From Taklimakanibacter sp049323275 (lineage in GTDB: Bacteria; Pseudomonadota; Alphaproteobacteria; Rhizobiales; Aestuariivirgaceae): a DNA stretch of 64,000 nucleotides. The stretch covers positions 124,001-188,000 of the forward strand of contig JBMOOM010000089.1 of the NCBI GenBank assembly GCA_049323275.1. The letters run 5' to 3'. The position numbers were made by a program, and so were the translations under genes. Position 1 is the stretch's first letter. Every line of letters starts with the position of its first letter. The notes beneath the pieces are model-generated. The model was not told the DNA's origin. It worked only from the letters and a program-made list of their open reading frames with translations, and searched no databases. Shown in pieces: positions 15,395 to 22,800 of the stretch.

Positions 15395-15657
15395 GCCGCG
15401 TTGCGCGGCGCGGCCTTCAGGCGCTCCATAGCCTCTATGAGCTCCGATCTAGGCCAGCGGGATGAGGAGCCGAGTTTCACAGGCCGAGGAAACGTTCCGT
15501 CTTTGACGCGCCGCCAGAACGTCGGAACGGAGGTCCCCGTAAGCTTCGCGCCCTCTTTCACTTTTAGCCAAGGGTCGGGATTAGTGTCGATATTGGTCAC
15601 GATCAAACCTCTATTGATTTGCAACAACGCGACACTCTCATACGTCTGATGAGGCAT
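15391..15657 (-). CDS. AlpA-like helix-turn-helix regulator/excisionase
   Basis: The core WLKVKEGAKLTGTSVPTFWRRVKDGTFPRPVKLGSSSRWPRSEL is the AlpA/MerR-like winged helix of P4-type satellites and prophages, which activates integrase or acts as excisionase. With the ATG at 15657 it is 88 aa. A downstream GTG at 15600 with AGAGG upstream would give about 69 aa, closer to the family, and would place the palindrome at 15671-15687 farther from the start. First gene of the replication operon. Confidence 0.75.
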   Translation of the reverse strand: MPHQTYESVALLQINRGLIVTNIDTNPDPWLKVKEGAKLTGTSVPTFWRRVKDGTFPRPVKLGSSSRWPRSELIEAMERLKAAPRNAA

Positions 15658-15670
15658 CCAGAGCCCGACT

Positions 15671-15687
15671 GTTGCGAAATTTGCAAC
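15671..15687. promoter_or_regulatory. Operator palindrome upstream of the alpA operon
   Basis: GTTGC-GAAATTT-GCAAC, a 17-bp inverted repeat nearly identical to the one at 12207-12223. It sits at the promoter of the alpA-VapE operon, so the replication and packaging operons are probably controlled by the same protein. An additional half-site, GCAACAACGCG, lies near 15620. Confidence 0.55.
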
Positions 15688-15850
15688 TTTGAAACAGGCG
15701 CTTGGTTTGATTATGTTTTCAGATTTGCAGCTACGGTTGAATTCTAAAATTCCAGGAATTCAGCCCGGAATTCGATAGGTTTTTCCACAGCAACGGCCGC
15801 GCCCCACCATCGCGAGCCGGCCATGGTCAGCCGATTTGCCGGCAGGCGAG

Positions 15851-17140
15851 CTATGCCGCCTCTTCGCTCCGAAACGGCACAACGTTGTCGCCGTTGGCCC
15901 TGGCTCGTTCCTCACCCTTGCCTGTCGTTACCCACCTCGCCCAGCGTTCCATGAGCGGCCTGCGCTCGTCCAAATGGTCTGTCCGCTCATAAGCTTTGGA
16001 CGTCTTATTGCCGACCTTGTGCGCCAGCACCATTTCCGCAATCTCGAAAGGCGGCCTACCATCGTCGGCAGGGATTTCTGAAAGGAAGGTCCGAGCGGAT
16101 GTTCTCATGCCGTGCGGCCGGGCCTCCAGGCCCTGGTCCCGCATAAAACCGGAGAGCGTTGAATCAGAGATGACCGACGCTCTCTTCTTCGCCGGACTGC
16201 CGTCCTTGCGCTTTCGGCCACCGCCGCCCATTGTCGGGAAGAGAAATCCGTCAGCGCGCATGTGCCGCTTGGCCTGCTCGATCACAGCCAGCGCCTCGGA
16301 TGATAGGGGAACGCGAAAATCTTCGGCCTTGCCTTTCCGAGCCTTCATATATCTCGCGGGGATCGTCCAAACAGCACCGGTAATCTGATTTACATTGCAG
16401 AAGCGTATCGGCGCTGACCGAACCGCCGTCAGCATCAAGAGGCGCAACGCAAGGTGCGTCACGCTTCCATCATTCAGCGAGGCGTAAAACGCTGGCACGT
16501 CGCGCCAGTCCATCGCGGGGATATGCTCGCCCTCCTCTTTCTGCGTTGTGCCAATAAGTTTCCTAGCCTTCTCAACCACCTGCAAGTCGACGTCCAGACC
16601 ATGCGCGGCAGCATGGCCGATCACCAAGTTAAGCCTGTTTAACGCTTTGCGCATGGTCTCTGGCTTGCTGTCCCGAAGCGGTCTCAGCACATCGCGGATG
16701 TCTGTTTGAGTAAGGCTGACCATCGGCACCTTACCGAGCTTCGGGAGGACATGAAGTTCCAAAGGCGAATACCACCGCCCCGACTTCCCATCGTCCTTAA
16801 GCTGTGCCTTGTACCCCTCGAAGAAGTCTTCGGCCACGTCTTTGAGTAGATGCAGGTTTCTAGCCGCTTCGCGCTCCTGACGCCGCCTTTCTTCGATAGG
16901 GTTCTTTCCTTCGCGAACAACGCCTCGCCACCGTTCCGCTGCCCGGCGCGCCTCTGCTAGGCCAACATCGGTGACGCTGCCCAAGCCCATTTCCTTACGC
17001 CGCCCATGGATCGTGAAGCGCAATGTCCACTGCCCGCCTTCAGCGTGCTTCCAGAGATAGAGCCCGCCGCCGTCGTGATGCTTGCCCGCAGGCTTCTGCC
17101 GAACATCTACCGCGCTCAGTCTGTTTCGTGTCCGCGCCAT
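15851..17140 (-). CDS. int: Tyrosine-type site-specific integrase (P4/DUF4102 type)
   Basis: 429 residues. The N-terminal domain (residues about 1-90: LSAVDVRQKPAGKHHDGGGLYLWKH and AEARRAAERWRGVVREGKNP) is the arm-binding DUF4102-type domain of P4-like integrases. The catalytic domain shows Arg in LTAVRSAPI, HGMRTSART (HxxR), the later His in LAHKVGNKT and the nucleophile Tyr in KAYERTDHLDERR. It recombines the 16-bp tRNA-Leu core. It lies about 160 bp inside the right repeat, at the end away from the intact tRNA. Confidence 0.93.
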   Translation of the reverse strand: MARTRNRLSAVDVRQKPAGKHHDGGGLYLWKHAEGGQWTLRFTIHGRRKEMGLGSVTDVGLAEARRAAERWRGVVREGKNPIEERRRQEREAARNLHLLKDVAEDFFEGYKAQLKDDGKSGRWYSPLELHVLPKLGKVPMVSLTQTDIRDVLRPLRDSKPETMRKALNRLNLVIGHAAAHGLDVDLQVVEKARKLIGTTQKEEGEHIPAMDWRDVPAFYASLNDGSVTHLALRLLMLTAVRSAPIRFCNVNQITGAVWTIPARYMKARKGKAEDFRVPLSSEALAVIEQAKRHMRADGFLFPTMGGGGRKRKDGSPAKKRASVISDSTLSGFMRDQGLEARPHGMRTSARTFLSEIPADDGRPPFEIAEMVLAHKVGNKTSKAYERTDHLDERRPLMERWARWVTTGKGEERARANGDNVVPFRSEEAA

Positions 17141-17300
17141 CTATCTACCTTTCTATCTACCAACTAGATTTAGATGGAGCGAGACGAGATGACAATCGAG
17201 GATAGAGCTATATAAGAAATTTCCTTTGTAAATCAGGCAGTCGCGAGTCAACTGATAACAGAGGAGATTATATGATGTGTTGCGATAATGCAGTTATGTG

Positions 17301-17316
17301 CCGGGAGGGGGCACCA
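17301..17316. repeat. attR core: second copy of the tRNA-Leu 3' end
   Basis: An exact 16-bp copy of 795-810 marks the right boundary of the element. Bases from 17317 onward would have followed the tRNA directly before integration. Just inside it, ATGTGTTGCGATAA (17276-17289) resembles the half-site seen at 12327-12342. Confidence 0.9.
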
Positions 17317-17369
17317 CTCTCACGCGAAAGGCCGCACAGGGCGGCGCATTCACGTGATGGATTGCCCTG

Positions 17370-18050
17370 TCAGCCGCCGAAATGCCAGCTCAGGCCGCCC
17401 CGAACGGCATGAAAGGCGTTGTCGTGCTCGTAGGTGAACGTGCCGCCGAAAATGTCGCCGGTATGCTCGGTATTCTCGAGATCGGTATAGCGGTATTCCA
17501 CGCGGGCACTGATATCGTCGGTCAGCGCATATTCGATGCCGCCGCCAATGGTCCAGCCCCAGGCCGTCTCGCTGTCCGAAATGCTCAAGCCCGGCTCCGA
17601 CGCTTCCATGTCGACATCGCCCACCGCGACGCCGCCGGTTGCGTAGAGCAAGGCCCGATCCATGGTGACGCCGGCGCGCAGACGCAGTGATCCCAGCCAC
17701 TGAATGGTCTTGTCGGTGGAATCTTCCGATCCCCCGAAATCCTGATCGCCCTGGATATCGGCATATTCGATATCGCCTTCCAGACCCAGGAGCACACCCT
17801 GCATGTCGAAGTTGTAGCCGGCATGAAGACCGCCCACGAATCCGTCATGATCGTAATCCTGAGACTGACTGAGGGAGCCGTCCTCGGCATCGATTTCATC
17901 GACCTGGGAATCTCCCCAGCCATAGCCGGCCTGGAGCCCGAGATAGAATCCGGACCAGTCATAGGCGGCGGGCGCCTCGATATCCGCCGCCTGGGCTCCG
18001 CCAGCGATCAATACGGAAGCAGCGCCAGCGAGAATGAGTGCCTTCATCAT
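17370..18050 (-). CDS. Outer-membrane beta-barrel protein, Omp25/Omp31-like (copy 1)
   Basis: 226 residues from the ATG at 18050 (GGGGGA upstream); a longer open frame to 18293 has no signal and is rejected. The signal peptide MMKALILAGAASVLIAGGAQA is followed by AADIEAPAAYDWSGFYLGLQAGYGWG, the typical start of rhizobial 8-strand barrels. GGIEYALTDDISARVEYRYTD and the C-terminal LSWHFGG are the closing strands with an aromatic near the end. First of four tandem paralogs; it differs most in the loops. Probably a surface-exposed structural porin-like protein. Confidence 0.88.
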   Translation of the reverse strand: MMKALILAGAASVLIAGGAQAADIEAPAAYDWSGFYLGLQAGYGWGDSQVDEIDAEDGSLSQSQDYDHDGFVGGLHAGYNFDMQGVLLGLEGDIEYADIQGDQDFGGSEDSTDKTIQWLGSLRLRAGVTMDRALLYATGGVAVGDVDMEASEPGLSISDSETAWGWTIGGGIEYALTDDISARVEYRYTDLENTEHTGDIFGGTFTYEHDNAFHAVRGGLSWHFGG

Positions 18051-18206
18051 GGATAATCTTCCCCCTTTGGATCTGGAGTAAAGATAAACACGCGCCCCCT
18101 CCGGGGCAATCGGTTCGGGCTGGCGGACGTCGATTTCGGGAGGTTGTGGCCAATCCGCCACGGAACATTGTGAACAATCGCGCGGATGGCGCCGATCGTT
18201 TCCCGC

Positions 18207-18236
18207 CAAAAAGATAAGGGCCGCACAAGGCGGCCC
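18207..18236 (-). terminator. Rho-independent terminator after barrel copy 2
   Basis: Read on the minus strand, GGGCCGC-CTTGT-GCGGCCC is followed by TTATCTTTTT. It lies 25 bp after the stop of the gene at 18262. Confidence 0.8.
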
Positions 18237-18261
18237 CTTCCAGTTGGTGGTCGTGCTGTGA

Positions 18262-18984
18262 TCAGAGACCGAAATGCCAGCTGAGGCCGACACGCACGGC
18301 GTGGAAGTCGTTGTCGGCCTTGGCTTTGCCGAGGATATTCTCGAGCTCGATGTCCTCGAGGTCGGTGTAACGGTATTCGACCTTGGCGCTGAGCTCGTCG
18401 GTCAGCGCATATTCGAGACCGCCGCCGATCGTCCAGCCCCAGGCCGTGTCCTTTTCCGATTCGTTGGCGTTGGGCGCGTCCGATTCGAGCTTGACGCCAC
18501 CGACCGCGAGACCGCCCGTCGCATAGACGAGAGCGCGATCAAAGGCCACGCCGGTGCGCAGGCGGAGCGAACCCAGCCAGTCGATGTCCTTGGTCGCTTC
18601 GCCGATGACCGGACCATCCGCCTCCTGGCGGATGTCGGCATCGCCGTTCATGCCGGAATATTCGATGTCGCCCTCGACGCCCAGAACCAGCATATCGGCC
18701 TGGAAGTTGTAGCCGAGATGCACACCGCCGATGAAGCCGTCGGTTTCGATATTGCCTTCGCGGGCATCGACGATGATCTCGTTGTCGTCGCCGCCCGGGC
18801 CCTCCGGACCGCTGCCGTCGGCGGCGTCGATATTCACATCCGAGTCGCCCCAGCCATAGCCCCCCTGGAGACCGATATAGGCACCGGTCCAGTCATAGGC
18901 GGAAGGCGCATCGACGTCGGCGGCCTGTGCGCCGGCGATCATCAGCGTCGAAGCGGCGCCGGCGAGAAGTACTTTCTTGAACAT
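18262..18984 (-). CDS. Outer-membrane beta-barrel protein, Omp25/Omp31-like (copy 2)
   Basis: 240 residues from the ATG at 18984, with GGGGGA four bases upstream; the open frame to 19098 is not used. The signal peptide MFKKVLLAGAASTLMIAGAQA is followed by AADVDAPSAYDWTGAYIGLQ. The middle carries an insertion rich in Gly, Asp and Pro (GSGPEGPGGDDNE) in the first large loop. The C-terminus LSWHFGL ends the last strand. Shares the strands TIGGGLEYALTDELSAKVEYRYTDLE with its neighbours. Confidence 0.88.
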   Translation of the reverse strand: MFKKVLLAGAASTLMIAGAQAADVDAPSAYDWTGAYIGLQGGYGWGDSDVNIDAADGSGPEGPGGDDNEIIVDAREGNIETDGFIGGVHLGYNFQADMLVLGVEGDIEYSGMNGDADIRQEADGPVIGEATKDIDWLGSLRLRTGVAFDRALVYATGGLAVGGVKLESDAPNANESEKDTAWGWTIGGGLEYALTDELSAKVEYRYTDLEDIELENILGKAKADNDFHAVRVGLSWHFGL

Positions 18985-19446
18985 ATGTCCCCCAAAAAGA
19001 TTGGCTGCGCCGCTCTTCTGGAAGGCACTTCTGTTTTGGTCAAGACACTTGCCGGAACTTTCATCCAGATAATTACCGAGATGTTGCTGAAATGACACAA
19101 TCCATTCGCCCGCCTCGCCCTATGATTGTTTTACCACTCATCCAGGGTTATCCGAGGAGCATCAACAGAAGATATAACTTGGCGTAATAATGTTGTGATC
19201 GCCCCACAAGACTGATCACACCGGCGAATCTGCTGGCACAATCGGGTATGAGGGCTCTTTCCAGAGCCCTCCTCCCACACCACCGTGCGTACGGCTCCGT
19301 AACGTCGCCTCTATGCACCCCCAAGTCGTATGAACCGCCACCACACGCGATCCACACAGCGCCAGTCACGGCGCTACGCGCCATGCCTGGCGCACCAAAC
19401 GAAGGGCCGTCTCGCGACGGCCCTTTTGCTTCGAATGATGGGGCGG
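18985..19446. other. Intergenic region between barrel copies 2 and 3, with intron-like remnant
   Basis: This 460-bp stretch has no convincing gene. It contains the promoter region of copy 2. Around 19240-19330 is a conserved-looking motif: a perfect hairpin GAGGGCTC-TTTCCA-GAGCCCTC (19250-19271), then CTCCCACACCACCGTGCGTA and CGGCTCCGTA. On the minus strand this reads GGAGCCGTACGCACGG then TGGTGTGGGAGG, which resembles the 3' end found next to group II intron reverse-transcriptase genes. No reverse transcriptase is present. The attribution is from memory of such sequences and is uncertain. Confidence 0.35.
19403..19424. terminator. Terminator-like hairpin after barrel copy 3
   Basis: AGGGCCGTC-TCGC-GACGGCCCT, a perfect 9-bp stem, 23 bp downstream of the stop of the minus-strand gene at 19447. 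The T-run is better on the plus strand (CCCTTTTGC), so it may work in both directions. Confidence 0.65.
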
Positions 19447-20184
19447 CTAGAGGCTGTTGAAATGCCAACTCAGTCCGGCGCGCACGGCGTGGAAAGTGTG
19501 CTCGAATTCGACATCGCCGGCGAAACCGAGATTGTCGATCGAAACATCCGTATTGCCGAGATCCGTATAGCGATATTCGATTCGGGCGCTCAGATCGTCG
19601 GTGAAGGCATATTCGAGGCCGCCGCCGACCGTCCAGCCCCAGGCCGTTTCGCTCTCGCTTTCGTGACCGACCTCATCGAGTGAGACCTTCACGTCCACGC
19701 CGCCGACCGCCAGGCCGCCCGTCGCATAGATGAGCGCGCGATCCATTGCATAGCCGAGACGCAGCCTGAGTGACCCCAGCCAGTCGATATTCTGCTCCGC
19801 TTCGCCGATCGGCTCCTCGTCGTCAGAATCGAAGAAGACATCGGTATCGCCGGAGAGATCGGCATATTCAATGTCGCCCTCGAGGCCGAAAACAAGGCTG
19901 TCGGCTTGAAAATTGTACCCCAGGTGAGCGCCGCCGACGAAACCGTCGATGTCGATGTCCCCATCCTCGGGCGGACTGAGGATTACCGCATCGAGCGCCT
20001 GCGGCTCGGTCGTTATCTCTTCGATATCGGGACTTACGTCATTGTTGCCCCAGGCATAGCCGGCCTGGAGACCGATATAGGCGCCGGTCCAGTCATAGGC
20101 CGTGGGTTCGATTATGTCCGCGGCCTGGGCGGTTCCGATCATCAGCACTGAGGCTGTGCCGGCGTAGAGAATGTTCTTAAGCAT
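19447..20184 (-). CDS. Outer-membrane beta-barrel protein, Omp25/Omp31-like (copy 3)
   Basis: 245 residues. The signal peptide MLKNILYAGTASVLMIGTAQA is followed by ADIIEPTAYDWTGAYIGLQAGYAWG. A GGAGGGG site lies just before the ATG. Loop sequences differ from the other copies (EEITTEPQALDAVILSPPEDG), but the strands VGGGLEYAFTDDLSARIEYRYTDLG and the C-terminal LSWHFNSL are shared. Confidence 0.88.
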   Translation of the reverse strand: MLKNILYAGTASVLMIGTAQAADIIEPTAYDWTGAYIGLQAGYAWGNNDVSPDIEEITTEPQALDAVILSPPEDGDIDIDGFVGGAHLGYNFQADSLVFGLEGDIEYADLSGDTDVFFDSDDEEPIGEAEQNIDWLGSLRLRLGYAMDRALIYATGGLAVGGVDVKVSLDEVGHESESETAWGWTVGGGLEYAFTDDLSARIEYRYTDLGNTDVSIDNLGFAGDVEFEHTFHAVRAGLSWHFNSL

Positions 20185-20457
20185 GCAAGTCCCCTCCAGT
20201 GCCGTCCGGAGGAGATTAAACGTCTGCTTGCAGCAGAGATCAACGACTTACCTAAAGGCAGCACACATCTTTGTCCGCGCCTGTAGCGTAAAAGCCACAC
20301 ACTTTGCTCACAGATTGCCCGCAATCTCGCCGAAATGTCCCAATTCGAGATTTACTTAGCGTATATTTCTACAAGTGACGCTACTGTCGCATCGAGAAGC
20401 CGCAAAGGAAAAGGGCCGCCTTGCAGCGGCCCTTCCCTTAATCCGTGACTTGCAAGC
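20185..20457. other. Intergenic region between barrel copies 3 and 4
   Basis: The 270-bp non-coding region contains the promoter area of copy 3 and, at 20411-20434, the terminator of copy 4. No other structure is seen. Confidence 0.5.
20411..20434 (-). terminator. Rho-independent terminator after barrel copy 4
   Basis: On the minus strand, AAGGGCCGC-TGCAAG-GCGGCCCTT is followed by TTCCTTTG. Its stem core GGGCCGC/GCGGCCC is the same as in the terminator after copy 2, suggesting gene and terminator were duplicated together. Confidence 0.75.
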
Positions 20458-21186
20458 TTACTGGTTGAAGTGCCAGCTGAGGCCGACGCGAACAGCATGG
20501 AAGTCGTTATCGGTCTCACCGTCGACGCCGAAGCCCTCTTCGTTCTCGACGCGGACATCGGTCTTGCCGAGGTCGGTGTAGCGATATTCGATGCGGGCGC
20601 TCAGAGCATCGGTGACGGCATATTCAATGCCCGCGCCGAGAGTCCAGCCCCACTTGGTCTTGTCATCGTCGTCATTGGTCAGGCCGGCATCGAGCGCCGC
20701 CTGGCTCAGATCGGTCTCGAGGCTGACGCCGCCGACGGCCAGACCGCCCGTTGCGTAGAACAGAGCGCGATCCGCAGCGATACCGGCGCGCAGACGCAGC
20801 GAGCCCAGCCAGTCGATATCCTTCTCGGCCGAGCCGCCATCGCCTTCGCCGTCGAACACGATATCGACTTCGTCATTCAGGTCGGCATATTCGATGTCGG
20901 CTTCGATACCGTAGACAAAGGCATCGGACTGCAACAGGTAGCCGATATGGGCGCCGCCGATGAAGCCACTGGCCTTGAAGTCGTCGACGTCGAGCGTATC
21001 GATGTCGGTGAATTCCGGATCGATGTCGGTTTCGGCATCGGTCTTGCCCCAGGCGTAGCCGCCCTGGAGACCGATGTAACCGCCCGTCCAGTCATATACA
21101 GCCGGCGGCGCTTCGATGTCGGCGGCCTGAGCCGCGCCCATCATGAGAACCAGAGCAGCGCTGGCAAGGAGTGTCTTCTTAAGCAT
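20458..21186 (-). CDS. Outer-membrane beta-barrel protein, Omp25/Omp31-like (copy 4)
   Basis: 242 residues with GAGGGG before the ATG. The signal peptide MLKKTLLASAALVLMMGAAQA is followed by ADIEAPPAVYDWTGGYIGLQGGYAWG. It ends LSWHFNQ. It is the promoter-distal neighbour of gpt and the most upstream copy in the direction of transcription. Each copy has its own ribosome binding site and long leader, so the four are probably transcribed separately. Confidence 0.88.
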   Translation of the reverse strand: MLKKTLLASAALVLMMGAAQAADIEAPPAVYDWTGGYIGLQGGYAWGKTDAETDIDPEFTDIDTLDVDDFKASGFIGGAHIGYLLQSDAFVYGIEADIEYADLNDEVDIVFDGEGDGGSAEKDIDWLGSLRLRAGIAADRALFYATGGLAVGGVSLETDLSQAALDAGLTNDDDDKTKWGWTLGAGIEYAVTDALSARIEYRYTDLGKTDVRVENEEGFGVDGETDNDFHAVRVGLSWHFNQ

Positions 21187-21345
21187 GGTAGCCCCTCGTT
21201 TCTTCGATGAGCTGCATTAGAGAGGGACTTACTCGGCGGAGCAATAGCTAGTTTGAATGCCGACACACTTTCCTCGCAGCTGTGACATTACTGCCACAAG
21301 AGCGCGGTTAAAGACGCGTAAATTCTTATTTTACGTAACGTATGC

Positions 21346-21843
21346 TCACACTTTCGCGCCATCGCGAATCGGCGGCGTGAAAGCGAGCCCCATGTCCCAG
21401 GGCAGATAGATCCAGGTGTCCTGGCTGACTTCCGTGACGAAAGTATCGACCAGCGGCCGGCCCTCGGGCTTCGCATAAACCGTGGCGAAATGGGCATGCG
21501 GCAGCATCGCCCTGACGGCGCGCGCCGTGGCGCCGGTATCTACCAGGTCGTCGACGATGAGGACGTGCTTGCCGCCATCGGAACCGGCGACGACCTCGCC
21601 CACCCCTTTGAGGACCTGGAGCTCGCCCTGCTTCTCATAATCATAGGAAGCGACGCAGACCGTCTCGATGACCCTGATTCCAAGCTCGCGGGCCACCACC
21701 GCGGCCGGCACCAGCCCGCCCCTGGTGATCGCCACCACGGCCGAAAACGGTCCCTCCCCGTGCAGCCGCCAGGCCAGGGCCCGGGCATCGCGGTGGAACT
21801 GGTCCCAGGAGACCGGAAAACTCTTCTGCCACTTCTCGTCCAT
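21346..21843 (-). CDS. gpt: Xanthine phosphoribosyltransferase
   Basis: 165 residues from the ATG at 21843, preceded by AAAAAAGGGGAG; the in-frame ATG at 21864 lies upstream of that site. Landmarks of Gpt are clear: VAITRGGLVPAAVVARELGIR, the PRPP-binding loop VLIVDDLVDTGATARAVR, and PEGRPLVDTFV with DTWIYLPWDMG at the C-terminus. It converts xanthine and guanine to nucleotides in purine salvage. Confidence 0.93.
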   Translation of the reverse strand: MDEKWQKSFPVSWDQFHRDARALAWRLHGEGPFSAVVAITRGGLVPAAVVARELGIRVIETVCVASYDYEKQGELQVLKGVGEVVAGSDGGKHVLIVDDLVDTGATARAVRAMLPHAHFATVYAKPEGRPLVDTFVTEVSQDTWIYLPWDMGLAFTPPIRDGAKV

Positions 21844-21975
21844 GACGAACTCCCCTTTTTTCATGATCTTATGCCGCGCCGGCCGGACGGGCGCAATCGG
21901 GGGCTGGAGCCGGGGCTGTCATGATACCTTCACGGGAGTCAGGCCTAAGGGCGCCATAACCGGGCAGCCTGGCCA

Positions 21976-22800
21976 ATGAACGCACTTTCGAGACCCACGA
22001 CCCGCTACCGCGCCATTTTCATCTCCGACATCCATATGGGGACGAAACGGGCGCAGACGCGTTATCTGCTGGACTTCCTCAGGGTCACCGAATCGGACTG
22101 GCTCTATATCGTCGGCGACCTCGTCGACAACTGGGCCCTGGAGAAAGCCTGGTTCTGGGACCAGTTCCACAACGACCTGATCCAGAAGATCCTGCGCAAG
22201 GCGCGCAAAGGCACCAAGGTCGTCTATATCCCCGGCAATCACGACGACAAGTTCCGTGATTTCAAGAATCTGCGCATGGGCCGGGTGGCGGTGCTCGAGG
22301 ACGCCATCCACCATGCCGCCAACGGCAAGCGCTATCTGGTCCTGCATGGCGACAAATATGACGGGGTGGTGCGCTTCGCCCCCTGGCTCGCCCGCCTCGG
22401 CGACCGCGCCTATGAGCTCTCGATGATGATCAATGGCGTCGTCAATCGCGGCCGCCGCCTGTTCCGCCTGCCCTACTGGTCGCTCTCGGCCTATCTCAAA
22501 TTCAAGGTCAAGAAGGCGGTCGAGTTCATCTCCCATTTCGAGGATGCGGTGGTGCGCGAGGCCCGCGAGCGCGGCGCCCAGGGCGTCATCTGCGGCCATA
22601 TCCACACGCCCGACAACCGCATGATCGACGGCATCCACTATCTCAATGACGGCGACTGGGTCGAAAGCTGCACCGCCCTCATCGAGCATCATGACGGCCG
22701 CTTCGAGATCATCGAATGGGCGAAGCTGCGTGACACCCTGCTTTTGGAGAGCGCAAATGCGGATAGTCATCGTAACGGACGCCTGGTCCCCGCAAGTTAA
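21976..22800 (+). CDS. Metallophosphoesterase, LpxH/COG2908-like
   Basis: 274 residues with the calcineurin-like motifs in order: FISDIHMG (D-x-H), GDLVDNW, PGNHDDKF, LVLHGDKYD and GHIHTPD. This arrangement is the COG2908 family related to UDP-2,3-diacylglucosamine pyrophosphatase. Alphaproteobacteria usually use LpxI for that step, so the substrate is uncertain. The next gene, a glycosyltransferase, begins inside its last 44 bp, implying a joint envelope-lipid role. Confidence 0.85.
   Translation: MNALSRPTTRYRAIFISDIHMGTKRAQTRYLLDFLRVTESDWLYIVGDLVDNWALEKAWFWDQFHNDLIQKILRKARKGTKVVYIPGNHDDKFRDFKNLRMGRVAVLEDAIHHAANGKRYLVLHGDKYDGVVRFAPWLARLGDRAYELSMMINGVVNRGRRLFRLPYWSLSAYLKFKVKKAVEFISHFEDAVVREARERGAQGVICGHIHTPDNRMIDGIHYLNDGDWVESCTALIEHHDGRFEIIEWAKLRDTLLLESANADSHRNGRLVPAS

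Larger units (their letters stand above)
795..17316. mobile_element. Integrated phage-satellite-like element at tRNA-Leu(UAA)
   Basis: About 16.5 kb between 16-bp direct repeats, with the integrase just inside the right repeat. Gene content from the right: integrase, AlpA-like regulator, unknown protein, VapE helicase, iteron cluster, two small plus-strand genes, TerS operon with two large ejection-like proteins, then a TIR-like protein and a restriction-modification pair. No large terminase, portal, major capsid, tail or lysis gene is visible. Integrase, AlpA, VapE-type replication and TerS without TerL is the composition known from phage-inducible chromosomal islands and P4-like satellites; the large ejection-like proteins are not part of that usual set. 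A reduced prophage is the alternative, but every junction in the virion-type operon is tight and the reading frames are intact. Confidence 0.8.

Noticed and set aside
795..17316. Complete, active prophage
   Set aside because: No large terminase, portal, major capsid, tail, endolysin or repressor gene could be found on either strand.
18051..18293. N-terminal extension of barrel copy 1
   Set aside because: It precedes a good signal peptide and ribosome binding site at 18050 and overlaps the terminator of copy 2.
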